From the NCBI RefSeq assembly GCF_003020585.1, contig NZ_PXUE01000004.1, forward strand, positions 186,001 to 250,000: DNA of 64,000 nucleotides, written 5' to 3'. A program made the translations under genes and the position numbers. The stretch's first letter is position 1, and the number at the start of each line of letters is the position of its first letter. Below are positions 7,246 to 15,664 of the stretch, one piece after another. Below the pieces are notes generated by a model. That model searched no databases. It saw only the letters and a program-made list of their open reading frames with translations, and was not told where the DNA came from. The DNA comes from Chryseobacterium aurantiacum (lineage in GTDB: Bacteria > Bacteroidota > Bacteroidia > Flavobacteriales > Weeksellaceae).

Positions 7246-9348
7246 TTATTCTCTATTTTTAACCAGTACCCAACCTGTAAATTTAACAGGTGTATTTTTC
7301 TTATCATTTTCATTCCATAATACGGAATACCAATACGTTCCTGTAGGGACTCTCCTACCAGCAACGGTTCCATCCCATTTATAGCCATTCAGCTTATCTG
7401 CCTGATGAATCTTTGTTCCATATCTGTCAAAAACATTGATGGTAAGGTTTTGCTTTCCTGCCAATGCGGAATAATCTATAACATCATTGATTCCGTCTGC
7501 ATTGGGAGTAATTACGTTAATTAAATTTGGAACAACAATTTCAACTACAATCGGATCACAATCATAGGCATCTTTTACAAATATTTTATAGTCTCCTCTT
7601 GGAAGATTGTTGAAAATATTGGAATCCTGCCAAACAATATTATCCAGAGAGTATTTGTAAGACGGGTTTCCTCCTATTACCGAAACTGTTACTGAACTAT
7701 TTGTAACATCAATACCGGAAACAACCGGCTGTTCGGAGGCGCTTACCATTACTTTTTGTGTAGTGACACATTCTCCGGTTTTCAGTTTTACCCAATACAC
7801 TCCAATTCCTGTATTAATGGTCTGAGTTGTAGCTCCCGTACTCCATTCATAGCTTTTAAAACCAGGTCCGGCATCTAATATCGTCTTATCTTCGGCACAA
7901 ATTATTTTATCTTTAAGAATAGCAGAGTATACCGGCGGAATTACTACCAAGGTAACCTTTGCTACAGCATAACAGCCTTGATTATTTAAAACCCTGACAT
8001 ACACTACTCCATTCGGGGCAATATAAGCTGCAGGAGTTGAAATTTCATTCGTTTGATTAATTGCATCAGACAGAGACGGATAATATTTTTTCACTGTATT
8101 TTGTGGACCCGTTACTGAAGCATTTATAAGATTAAATGATGCTGTAGCCGGATTAGTTTCAATAAAACATGATCTCAGGGTAGTTTCATTGACAACCACT
8201 ACTGGATGAAATTTTAAGGTAATCTTGGCCACTGATGAGCACCCAAACTCAGAGGTTACTTTCACATAGATGGTTCCCTCAGCAGATACAAAAGCGGTAG
8301 GTGTCAGAATTTCATTGGTTCCGGCATTGAGGTCCGCCATCGTGTGATAATATTTCTTCGTCACACTGGGAATACCTATAACATCTGCTGTTGTAAGGTC
8401 AAATAATGCTGTTCCGGCGTTGTTATTGTTACACTCAGTTAAAGTTGCATTTTTAACCGTAATGGATCCGTCTTTGAATTTGAATTTTCCAACCTGTTTA
8501 CACTTATTGAGCGGATTACTGGGGTTAGTGGCATCTGTATAGCTTATACTGTAGTAGAAAACCGTAGTGGTATTTACCGTGATTGGAGTTGTAATAGGGT
8601 TATTCCCTGTTAAAGCATCATTTTGGGTAGTATGATAGCTTACACTAAAGTGTTGATTTCCATTTATAATACCCGGTGATAATGTAGGAAAATCAAACAA
8701 AACAGAGCTGGAACAAATAATAACTTCTCTTGGGTCTGCAGGATTAGCTGCTGAAATACCCGGAGGAATAAAAGGATAAGTCTGAATATTCGGATCTGTA
8801 AAGGGCGATGCCAGTGTTGCCGTTCCTCCCCACGTCAAAGAGAATGGAGCCGTTGTACTACTTGAACTGCTCACCCAGTTATCGATAAACAAATAATAAG
8901 TTTGCGCCGGTAAAACATCCAAATATCTGCAATAAGGGGTAGCAGAGCCTCCCAGAGCATTTGTGATTGTACTTGTCATATTTAATCCTGTAGCAGGTCC
9001 GGGCCCTATAACAGTTGCTGCATTACAACGTATTGGCGCTCCTAAACTTCCACAGTTTACATTGGGACCAAAAATAGCCCAGTCATAATCGGCATCCGGA
9101 TTAGTGGGCACCAGATCAAAGGTTAAGGTTCCTCCTGTAGCAATCGTAATTTTATACCAAATTGAATTATGCTCACCCGTTGCATCCAAGCAGCTTCCAG
9201 AATTTACCAATTCCTTGATGGTGCCATAACCTGACGGGCTGTAGGTAATATTTGAGTTCCCACAAACAGCCAGTGCCGAGGCACAATCTGCCTGAGAATA
9301 AAAAGTATGGGATATGCATAGAAGAATAAAAAGTAAAATTTTTCTCAT
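7246..9348 (-). CDS. T9SS type B sorting-domain surface protein (gliding-motility C-terminal domain)
   Basis: A secreted 700-residue protein: signal peptide at residues 1-18 (MRKILLFILLCISHTFYS), a repetitive beta-rich middle, and a C-terminal domain of the CHU_C / type B sorting class, recognised by VITPNADGINDVIDY, INVFDRYGTKI, KWDGT and GTYWYSVLW in the last ~90 residues. Such domains direct export through the type IX secretion system and cell-surface attachment. Three internal segments of ~80 residues each end in a VYVRV/YVKVTS..GC..VAKVTL pattern, so the middle is a tandem-repeat region. Ligand unknown. It has its own promoter (9407-9414) and terminator (7183-7218). Confidence 0.88.
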   Translation of the reverse strand: MRKILLFILLCISHTFYSQADCASALAVCGNSNITYSPSGYGTIKELVNSGSCLDATGEHNSIWYKITIATGGTLTFDLVPTNPDADYDWAIFGPNVNCGSLGAPIRCNAATVIGPGPATGLNMTSTITNALGGSATPYCRYLDVLPAQTYYLFIDNWVSSSSSTTAPFSLTWGGTATLASPFTDPNIQTYPFIPPGISAANPADPREVIICSSSVLFDFPTLSPGIINGNQHFSVSYHTTQNDALTGNNPITTPITVNTTTVFYYSISYTDATNPSNPLNKCKQVGKFKFKDGSITVKNATLTECNNNNAGTALFDLTTADVIGIPSVTKKYYHTMADLNAGTNEILTPTAFVSAEGTIYVKVTSEFGCSSVAKITLKFHPVVVVNETTLRSCFIETNPATASFNLINASVTGPQNTVKKYYPSLSDAINQTNEISTPAAYIAPNGVVYVRVLNNQGCYAVAKVTLVVIPPVYSAILKDKIICAEDKTILDAGPGFKSYEWSTGATTQTINTGIGVYWVKLKTGECVTTQKVMVSASEQPVVSGIDVTNSSVTVSVIGGNPSYKYSLDNIVWQDSNIFNNLPRGDYKIFVKDAYDCDPIVVEIVVPNLINVITPNADGINDVIDYSALAGKQNLTINVFDRYGTKIHQADKLNGYKWDGTVAGRRVPTGTYWYSVLWNENDKKNTPVKFTGWVLVKNRE

Positions 9349-9406
9349 AGATATATAGTTTTTATGGTTGAATCAATTAGTAGTCAGACAAATACCCAAC
9401 TCACAC

Positions 9407-9414
9407 CAAATATA
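9407..9414 (-). promoter_or_regulatory. -7 box upstream of the type B sorting-domain gene
   Basis: Minus-strand TATATTTG lies 58 bases before the ATG at 9348. A TTG-containing -33 candidate sits about 19 bases further upstream. Confidence 0.5.
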
Positions 9415-9508
9415 CCTATATTTTAATCACAAACAACAAAATTCCAATAACTTTGAAATATTTTAAATCAATACGTTAATTTTTTACTAATAACACAATA
9501 AATACCCC

Positions 9509-10306
9509 TTATTTTATACTTGTTATATTTCCACAAAGATTTTCAAGATGAAAGATTTTATGGAAGGGACTTTTCACTTCATTCAAATGCTCTTTATCCT
9601 GAATGAAAGTATATCGGGAAGCAATGGAATTCATGTCTGAAACAATCACCAACCAACATTCATCTACAGAAGTGTCGTAATATGGAAATTTTTCATTTTT
9701 CTTTTCGATAAGCTCCAGAATTTTCTCGGAACATAATTCATCAAAAAGGTTCATGCTGTATTCATGGGTAATAAAGACATTTCTTCTGTGAAAAGATTTT
9801 CTCACACTTTTTACACACCCTATTCCCTTATTTCTTTTAATACTTTTATAAATGCTTATAATATTTTCTTCCTGCTCCTCTATATGATCAAACTTTATAT
9901 TAGGATGAAATTCTAAAAAATAAACACCACGGTATTTCGTGGTGTCTTCTTGTTCTAATAATATTTCTGCCTGACGGAACATTTTATTCAAAGTGCTTTC
10001 CACTTTTTTCATTTCCAGATGATTGATTACTTCGGTCAATTCTATTCCGATTTTTTTATCGTTTAGCTTTGCGATAAAGTCGGGACTCTCACAGGTAAAG
10101 TTTTCAAACTTTACTTCGGGAAAATGATGCATAAAAGAGTTAAGAAGAAGAATCTCTGATTTTTTTCGATATTTTTCACGATCATGAAGCGGAGACTCAT
10201 CTATGGTACGGTGATATTTTTCTATAGGCTTTTTTTTCAAATGCCTGTTCAGGTAATACAAACTCAGATTTTTAATCAAATCTTCCTCAGAAAATGTCTT
10301 TTTCAT
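9509..10306 (-). CDS. Hypothetical protein with a possible PD-(D/E)XK-like core
   Basis: I do not recognise a named family for this 265-residue soluble protein. Near residues 73-94 it has SPDFIAKLNDKKIGIELTEV: a PD followed ~13 residues later by a strand carrying E-x-T, which resembles the metal-binding part of PD-(D/E)XK nuclease-fold proteins with the lysine replaced. The N-terminus is basic and charged (KKKPIEKYHR), the middle is coiled-coil-like, and VDECWLVIVSDMN near residue 217 looks like a core strand. No secretion signal. It is divergent from the phosphorylase gene at 10509. The nuclease-like reading is a weak inference. Confidence 0.55.
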   Translation of the reverse strand: MKKTFSEEDLIKNLSLYYLNRHLKKKPIEKYHRTIDESPLHDREKYRKKSEILLLNSFMHHFPEVKFENFTCESPDFIAKLNDKKIGIELTEVINHLEMKKVESTLNKMFRQAEILLEQEDTTKYRGVYFLEFHPNIKFDHIEEQEENIISIYKSIKRNKGIGCVKSVRKSFHRRNVFITHEYSMNLFDELCSEKILELIEKKNEKFPYYDTSVDECWLVIVSDMNSIASRYTFIQDKEHLNEVKSPFHKIFHLENLCGNITSIK

Positions 10307-10475
10307 GTGTGATTTTTTTATTTAATTAGAACACATGCAGCCATTGGCCTTCACCGCTAAAAGTTTTTGATAATCAAAATTTTACACTCTTAAAGATAGG
10401 TAAAAAAACTATTCAACACCTACTTTTAAAATTAATTTATTGATTAATTAATGTAAAGTTTATTTTCATAATCAA

Positions 10476-10483
10476 TACCTTTG
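10476..10483 (+). promoter_or_regulatory. -7 box upstream of the phosphorylase-like gene
   Basis: TACCTTTG matches TAnnTTTG and lies 25 bases before the ATG at 10509. No clear -33 TTTG. Confidence 0.5.
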
Positions 10484-10508
10484 CTTCTTCTAACACAAAT
10501 TAGTATTT

Positions 10509-12173
10509 ATGGATTTCAGGAATTTTAAAATACCCTACCACACCAATCCCCAATATTCAAAAAGAACCGCCTATTTTTCGATGGAATTTGCCCTTGAGCA
10601 GGTATTAAAAATATACTCAGGAGGACTTGGTTTTCTGGCAGGATCTCATATGAGGAGTGCCTATAACCTGAAGCAGGATCTTATCGGAATTGGTATTCTC
10701 TGGAAATTTGGATACTATGACCAGGCAAGAAATCATGACCAGACCCTACAACCGGTATGGACGAGGAAAATGTACAGTTTTCTTGAAGATACAGGAATAC
10801 AATTTCAAATCGAAATCCACAGTGCTCCTGTTTGGGTAAAGGTATGGTACCTTGATCCTGAGATTTTCAATACAGCACCTATGTTTTTCCTTTCTACGGA
10901 TGTTCCGGAAAATGATCATGTTTCCAAAACCATCTGTCATAAATTATACGATGCCAATGAATCCACAAAACTGGCTCAATATATTTTGTTAGGAAAAGGA
11001 GGAGCAAAATTACTGGATGAAATGAACATTGAAAGAGATGTTTACCACCTGAATGAAGCTCACGGACTTCCGGCAGCATTTTATCTGTTAAAAAAATATA
11101 ACGGAGACCTGAACAAGGTTAAAGAAAAACTGGTTTTCACCACCCATACTCCTGAAGAAGCCGGAAATGAAAAACATAACTTTAAACTGTGCTATGACAT
11201 GTCTTATTTCTCCGGATATAGCATGGATGAGGTAAAAAGCATTGAAGGAATTGATGATGAACGTTTCAACCACTCTCTTTGCGCCCTGAAAATGGCTAGA
11301 ATTGCCAATGGAGTTTCAAAGCTTCATGGAGTAGTTTCCCGGACCATGTGGAATAAATACCCCGGAATTTGTGAAATTACCTCCATCACCAACGCTCAGG
11401 AATTTAAATACTGGGCAGATAAACCCCTCTATAATGCAAAGGATGAAAATGACGACACCGTTTTTGACTATCGTAAAAAGCATCTGAAGAAAAAATTATT
11501 CAGCATTGTGGCAGACCAGACGGGAAACCTGTTTAATCCAAATGTCTTCACCATTGTCTGGGCCAGAAGATTTACAGGCTATAAGCGTGCAGACTTGCTT
11601 TTACATGATAAAGACAGATTCTACAGACTTCTGAATAACCCAAAATATCCGGTGCAAATTATATGGGCAGGAAAGCCTTACCCAATGGATTACTCTGCTA
11701 TTTCTACTTTCAATACTTTAGTTGAGGAGAGTAAAAATCACAAAAACATGGCCGTTCTTACTGGTTATGAGCTTTCTTTAAGTAAATCATTAAAGCAAGG
11801 TTCTGATTTATGGCTAAATAACCCAAGAGTTCCAAGAGAAGCTTCAGGGACTTCAGGAATGACTGCTGCCATGAATGGGTCAGTTAACTTATCTACGGAT
11901 GATGGCTGGATTCCTGAGTTTGCAAAGCCTGGGGAAAACTCATTTGTAGTGCCAAAGGCAGATTATCTGAATATGAGCATTTATGAACAGGACAACTATG
12001 ATTTGAATAAATTATATGAAATTCTTGAAAACGAAATTCTTCCAGCCTATTATGACAACCCTGAGCAATGGAGAAAAATTCAACAGAATGCTATGAACGA
12101 TGTAAAAGATCAGTTCAATAGTGATAGAATGGCTGATGAATACTATAGAATACTTTATAATCAGGCAGAATAG
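10509..12173 (+). CDS. Short-form alpha-glucan phosphorylase homologue (GT35), PLP lysine replaced
   Basis: A 554-residue protein of the compact alpha-glucan phosphorylase group, which releases glucose-1-phosphate from glycogen or maltodextrin in the cytosol. Seen: YSGGLGFLAGSHMRSA (usually AGDH), VYHLNEAH, FTTHTPEEAGNEKH, ARRFTGYKRADLL, and the active-site region EASGTSGM-TAAMNGSVNLS near residues 444-462. In classical phosphorylases the residue after that methionine is the lysine that carries pyridoxal phosphate; here it is Thr (codon ACT). The DUF3417 domain of longer relatives is absent. Either this Bacteroidota subgroup uses another lysine or it is not a PLP phosphorylase, so I assign no symbol. 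Single gene with its own promoter and terminator. Confidence 0.75.
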   Translation: MDFRNFKIPYHTNPQYSKRTAYFSMEFALEQVLKIYSGGLGFLAGSHMRSAYNLKQDLIGIGILWKFGYYDQARNHDQTLQPVWTRKMYSFLEDTGIQFQIEIHSAPVWVKVWYLDPEIFNTAPMFFLSTDVPENDHVSKTICHKLYDANESTKLAQYILLGKGGAKLLDEMNIERDVYHLNEAHGLPAAFYLLKKYNGDLNKVKEKLVFTTHTPEEAGNEKHNFKLCYDMSYFSGYSMDEVKSIEGIDDERFNHSLCALKMARIANGVSKLHGVVSRTMWNKYPGICEITSITNAQEFKYWADKPLYNAKDENDDTVFDYRKKHLKKKLFSIVADQTGNLFNPNVFTIVWARRFTGYKRADLLLHDKDRFYRLLNNPKYPVQIIWAGKPYPMDYSAISTFNTLVEESKNHKNMAVLTGYELSLSKSLKQGSDLWLNNPRVPREASGTSGMTAAMNGSVNLSTDDGWIPEFAKPGENSFVVPKADYLNMSIYEQDNYDLNKLYEILENEILPAYYDNPEQWRKIQQNAMNDVKDQFNSDRMADEYYRILYNQAE

Positions 12174-12235
12174 AAAAATAATTCGCTCATACCTATTTTT
12201 TAAGTTTATAGAAATTAGGTTATTTGCTTTTCAAT

Positions 12236-12272
12236 AAAAAAATGCCCGCAAAATTTTGCGGGCATTTTTTTA
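12236..12272. terminator. Bidirectional terminator between the phosphorylase and DUF6496 genes
   Basis: AATGCCCGCAAAA and TTTTGCGGGCATT form a perfect 13-base palindrome (12241-12266) flanked by A and T runs, serving both convergent genes. Confidence 0.9.
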
Positions 12273-12278
12273 TTGAAA

Positions 12279-12467
12279 TTATTTACTTTTTTTCTTTGGA
12301 GGTACTTTCAAACCTTTTTCTCTTGCTTCAGAAATACCGATAGCAATGGCTTGTTTTCTGCTTGTTACTTTCTTTCCGGAAGAAGATTTTAATTTTCCTT
12401 CCTTGAACTCGTGCATTACTTCTCCTACTTTGTCCTGAGCTTTATCTGAATATTTTGTTTTGCTCAT
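12279..12467 (-). CDS. Small basic DUF6496 protein
   Basis: A 62-residue, lysine-rich protein with the pattern YSDKAQDKVGEVMHEFKEGKL, then SSSGKKVTSRKQAIAIG-SEARE and a KVPPKKKSK tail, matching the small DUF6496 proteins common in Bacteroidota and Proteobacteria. Function is unknown; the composition suggests nucleic-acid binding, which is only an inference. The start at 12467 follows the stop of the upstream minus-strand gene (12479) by 11 bases, so the two are likely cotranscribed. Confidence 0.8.
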   Translation of the reverse strand: MSKTKYSDKAQDKVGEVMHEFKEGKLKSSSGKKVTSRKQAIAIGISEAREKGLKVPPKKKSK

Positions 12468-12478
12468 GATAAGATTTT

Positions 12479-12952
12479 TTAAGATTTTGGCAGGGATACC
12501 CCTAGTTCATAAACTTTGGCATGCTTCAAATACTTTGAACGCTCTCTGGATGTTACCGATTCAAAGTGGTCATTTTTGATCACAATGATTGGATCTTCTA
12601 TATTTTCGATTTCAAAATTGGCAAAATACCGTTCATCCGGACTTGTTTTATCATTTTTTGCCTTAATTTTTTGCAGTTCTTCTGCATATTTTCTAAATCC
12701 GGGATCAGATGAGTGGATAAACTTATATTCATCGCCTGCATACACATAGTAATGAAGTTTTTTTTCTATCAACCCGGCTTCATCCATAATCTGAGGGTTA
12801 TCGTTACCGTCCTTAAACCCCACTTCTACTAATACCCCACCTTTTTTGTGGGCACATTCTGTGGCATCATCAAAACTGGAAAAACCTGTATAGACAATTC
12901 GGTCGTTCAATACATAGCGGTTCAGTTTCTGGTTGTATGCATTCGTTTCCAT
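12479..12952 (-). CDS. Hypothetical cytosolic protein upstream of DUF6496
   Basis: I do not recognise a family. I take the ATG at 12952 (157 residues, METNAYNQ...) because the in-frame extension to 13000 needs a TTG start and lies next to a promoter-like TAATTTGG. The protein is soluble, with alternating strands and charged helices; notable segments are RIVYTGFSSFDDATECAHKKGGVLVEV near the N-terminus and EDPIIVIKNDHFESVTSRERSKYL near the C-terminus. No signal peptide or cysteine motif. It forms a two-gene unit with the DUF6496 gene, which may point to a shared stress or stationary-phase role; that is speculation. Confidence 0.6.
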   Translation of the reverse strand: METNAYNQKLNRYVLNDRIVYTGFSSFDDATECAHKKGGVLVEVGFKDGNDNPQIMDEAGLIEKKLHYYVYAGDEYKFIHSSDPGFRKYAEELQKIKAKNDKTSPDERYFANFEIENIEDPIIVIKNDHFESVTSRERSKYLKHAKVYELGVSLPKS

Positions 12953-13077
12953 AATTATTCTTTTTGATTTGTAATTATATATATTCAATTTTTTTGCCAA
13001 ATTATCTTTTTTTTAAAATTTCACCATCCAATGATTTTTTTACTTACTTTAGACCTACTAATAAAAAAATATTTACC

Positions 13078-13302
13078 ATGAAAAATTTCAAAAAAGTTTC
13101 AAGAGTACAATTAAAGGAAGTACATGGCGGAGTTTTGCCGGGAATGAGAAGATGTGTAGATGGTGTAACGTGTAAGCTAAGAATCTGGTGGATTGGAGGA
13201 CTAGAGGAAGTTCCTTGTAATTCTTCTTATCCAACCTGTGCTCCCGAGGGATATTATCCACCGGAGACAGGAGATCCGGGAACCATTCATGTAGCAAATT
13301 AG
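13078..13302 (+). CDS. GG-leader bacteriocin-like small peptide precursor
   Basis: A 74-residue precursor with the leader MKNFKKVSRVQLKEVHGG and then a core containing four cysteines (RRCVDGVTC near residues 25-32, VPCNSSYPTC near 46-55), two tryptophans and a Pro/Gly-rich tail. The charged leader ending in Gly-Gly is typical of peptides cleaved during export by C39-type peptidase ABC transporters, and Flavobacteriia carry many small proteins of this type annotated only as bacteriocin-like. The ATG at 13078 is chosen because it starts the leader; the longer in-frame ORF from 12964 crosses the promoter area (TACTTTAG at 13045-13052). No processing or export genes are adjacent. Activity is unknown. 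Confidence 0.7.
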   Translation: MKNFKKVSRVQLKEVHGGVLPGMRRCVDGVTCKLRIWWIGGLEEVPCNSSYPTCAPEGYYPPETGDPGTIHVAN

Positions 13303-13310
13303 CATAAAAG

Positions 13311-13336
13311 ATCAGGACATTAGGTTCTGATTTTTG
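13311..13336 (+). terminator. Terminator after the GG-leader peptide gene
   Basis: ATCAGGAC (13311-13318) and GTTCTGAT (13324-13331) pair with one G-T and run into TTTTTG. Confidence 0.7.
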
Positions 13337-13342
13337 TTTTAT

Positions 13343-13373
13343 ATTGTTATGTAAGTAAGAATTATTAAATTTG
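13343..13373 (+). promoter_or_regulatory. Promoter of the DPP-IV-like peptidase gene
   Basis: ATTG (13343-13346), a 19-base spacer and TAAATTTG (13366-13373). Because this box overlaps the TTG of a longer possible ORF start (13371), the real start must be the ATG at 13392. Confidence 0.6.
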
Positions 13374-13391
13374 GAATCATTAAAATTAGAA

Positions 13392-15521
13392 ATGAAAAAA
13401 ATACTTTTAACTCTTACTATAGCTGCTGCGTTTCATAATGTGTCAGCACAGGAAATTACTTTAGACAAAATATATTCAGGATATTACCGTGGCAAGGGCA
13501 TTGCAGGGATTACGTCCATGAAAAGCGGTGAAAACTACTTGGTCATTGAACCCACCGGAATTGCAAAGTATTCTTATAAAACGTCTCAAAAGGAGGGAAA
13601 CATTGTAGATGGAAACTTCGAAAGCTATGAGTTTTCTGATGATGAGTCTAAGATTCTTCTGCTGAAAGAAAGCCAGCCTATCTACAGACATTCTTTTCTG
13701 GGAAAATTTGAGGTAAAAGATTTAAAATCAGGAAAGGTTATAAGTCTAAATGACGGAAAGCCTGTACAGGAGCCAAGATTCTCACCTGATGCAACAAAAA
13801 TTGCTTTCATTTCGGATAATAATTTATTCTTTCAGGATCTTAATTCAGGAAAGATTACCCAAATCAGTAATGACGGAAAGAAAAATTCAATCATCAATGG
13901 TTTGGCTGATTGGGTGTATGAAGAAGAATTTGGACATGCAAGACAATATGAATGGACTAAAAATTCTGATGCCATTGTATTTGTAAAGTCTGATGAAAGC
14001 CAGGTTCCGGAAATTTACATTCCTATCTACGGAAAAAATCTTTACCCTGGAGAAATGCGTTATAAATATCCTAAAGCAGGAGAAAAAAATTCTATTGTTT
14101 CGGCACAACTATATCGTCTTGATACAGGAAAAACAATGCAGTTAAATCTTGGTTCGTTCAAAAATTACTATATCCCGAATGTTTTACAGACTGCAAAACC
14201 TGATGAGGTTGTGCTAATTACTTCTGAAAGAATTCAAAATGCATCAGATATATTAAAGGTAAATACCAAGACAGGGGCTGTTCAGAAATTATTTACTGAA
14301 ACAGATGATAAATGGATTGATACCGACAGTCCGACAATGGAATTCCTAGAGGATGATTCTTTCCTTTGGGCTTCTGAAAGAGATGGAAATCGTCATTTGT
14401 ATTGGTATGACAAAGATGGAAAGCTAAAGAAGCAGATTACTAAAGGAAACTGGGAGGTAACTGATTATTATGGTTTTAATCCAAAATCCAAGGAGATCTA
14501 TGTTCAGACTACAGAAAAAGGAAGCATTAATAAAGTTGTTTCTAAAGTAAATATCGACAGTGGCAAGTCTCAGCTTATCTCTAATGCAGAGGGAAATAAT
14601 TCTGCCAACTTCAGCAAAAACTACAATTATTTCATTGAAACATCTTCTACTGCTGCAAAACCATATTCGTATGTTTTGAAAGACGGAAGTGGTAAAACAG
14701 TGAAAGAACTTCAAAATAACAATGACCAGCTTCAGAAACTAAAGTCGGATAATTTTGTTGAAAAGGAATTCATTACAATTCCGAATGCAGTAGGTGATCA
14801 AATGAATGCATGGGTAATGAAGCCTAAAAACTTTGATCCTAATAAAAAATATCCATTGTTTATGTTCCAATATTCTGGTCCGGGATCTCAGCAGGTGGCT
14901 AATTCTTGGGACAATGGGAATGCCATGTGGTTCAATCATCTTGTACAAAAAGGATATATTGTTGCTTGTGTAGATGGACGTGGAACAGGTTATAAAGGGG
15001 CAAAATACAAGAAAGTCACTTATATGAACCTTGGAAAATATGAAATTGAAGATCAGATTACCGCTGCAAAATGGTTCGGAAACCAATCTTATATTGATAA
15101 GGGCAGAATCGGAATGTTTGGATGGAGCTTCGGTGGTTATATGACCAGTTTAGCAATGACAAAAGGGGCAGATGTTTTCAAAATGGGTATTGCAGTAGCT
15201 CCTGTAACCAACTGGAGATATTATGATTCAGTATATACGGAGAGATTCATGAGAACTCCTCAGGAAAATCCTGATGGATATGACAAAAACTCTCCTACAG
15301 AATACGCAGGTTTATTGAAAGGGAAATTCCTGTTAATACACGGAACAGCTGATGATAATGTACACTTCCAAAATTCAATGGAATTATCTGAAGCCTTGAT
15401 TCAAAATAAAAAACAGTTTGACTTCATGGCGTACCCGGATAAAAACCACGGAATCTATGGTGGGCAGACAAGACCACAGCTATACCAGAAAATGACAGAT
15501 TTTATTCTGAGTAATTTATAA
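13392..15521 (+). CDS. Secreted S9 prolyl dipeptidyl peptidase (DPP-IV type)
   Basis: A 709-residue exported serine peptidase that removes Xaa-Pro dipeptides from the N-termini of peptides. Signal peptide MKKILLTLTIAAAFHNVSA at residues 1-19; an N-terminal eight-bladed beta-propeller region; the DWVYEEEFG segment supplying the glutamates that bind the substrate amino terminus; and a C-terminal alpha/beta-hydrolase domain with Ser579 in GWSFGGY, Asp654/655 in GTADDNV and His686 in KNHGIYGG. It acts in the periplasm or outside the cell. Three peptide transporter genes follow on the same strand, consistent with a peptide-use locus, although each unit has its own promoter and terminator. Confidence 0.93.
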   Translation: MKKILLTLTIAAAFHNVSAQEITLDKIYSGYYRGKGIAGITSMKSGENYLVIEPTGIAKYSYKTSQKEGNIVDGNFESYEFSDDESKILLLKESQPIYRHSFLGKFEVKDLKSGKVISLNDGKPVQEPRFSPDATKIAFISDNNLFFQDLNSGKITQISNDGKKNSIINGLADWVYEEEFGHARQYEWTKNSDAIVFVKSDESQVPEIYIPIYGKNLYPGEMRYKYPKAGEKNSIVSAQLYRLDTGKTMQLNLGSFKNYYIPNVLQTAKPDEVVLITSERIQNASDILKVNTKTGAVQKLFTETDDKWIDTDSPTMEFLEDDSFLWASERDGNRHLYWYDKDGKLKKQITKGNWEVTDYYGFNPKSKEIYVQTTEKGSINKVVSKVNIDSGKSQLISNAEGNNSANFSKNYNYFIETSSTAAKPYSYVLKDGSGKTVKELQNNNDQLQKLKSDNFVEKEFITIPNAVGDQMNAWVMKPKNFDPNKKYPLFMFQYSGPGSQQVANSWDNGNAMWFNHLVQKGYIVACVDGRGTGYKGAKYKKVTYMNLGKYEIEDQITAAKWFGNQSYIDKGRIGMFGWSFGGYMTSLAMTKGADVFKMGIAVAPVTNWRYYDSVYTERFMRTPQENPDGYDKNSPTEYAGLLKGKFLLIHGTADDNVHFQNSMELSEALIQNKKQFDFMAYPDKNHGIYGGQTRPQLYQKMTDFILSNL

Positions 15522-15545
15522 TCACATTACAGATTAAAACGATAC

Positions 15546-15577
15546 ATCCCTTTCAAGTTTTTGAGAGGGATTTTTAT
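15546..15577 (+). terminator. Terminator after the peptidase gene
   Basis: ATCCCTTTCAA and TTGAGAGGGAT (15546-15571) pair over 11 bp with one G-T, followed by TTTTTATTT. Confidence 0.8.
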
Positions 15578-15635
15578 TTATTTCATTAATCATTTGTCTA
15601 AGGATTATTTATTTTATCAATTGAAATTAAAAACT

Positions 15636-15643
15636 TATTTTTG
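15636..15643 (+). promoter_or_regulatory. -7 box of the first POT transporter gene
   Basis: TATTTTTG matches TAnnTTTG and overlaps the TTG at 15641, so translation is placed at the ATG at 15665. Confidence 0.5.
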
Positions 15644-15664
15644 GGGGAATTGAAATTTGAATAT

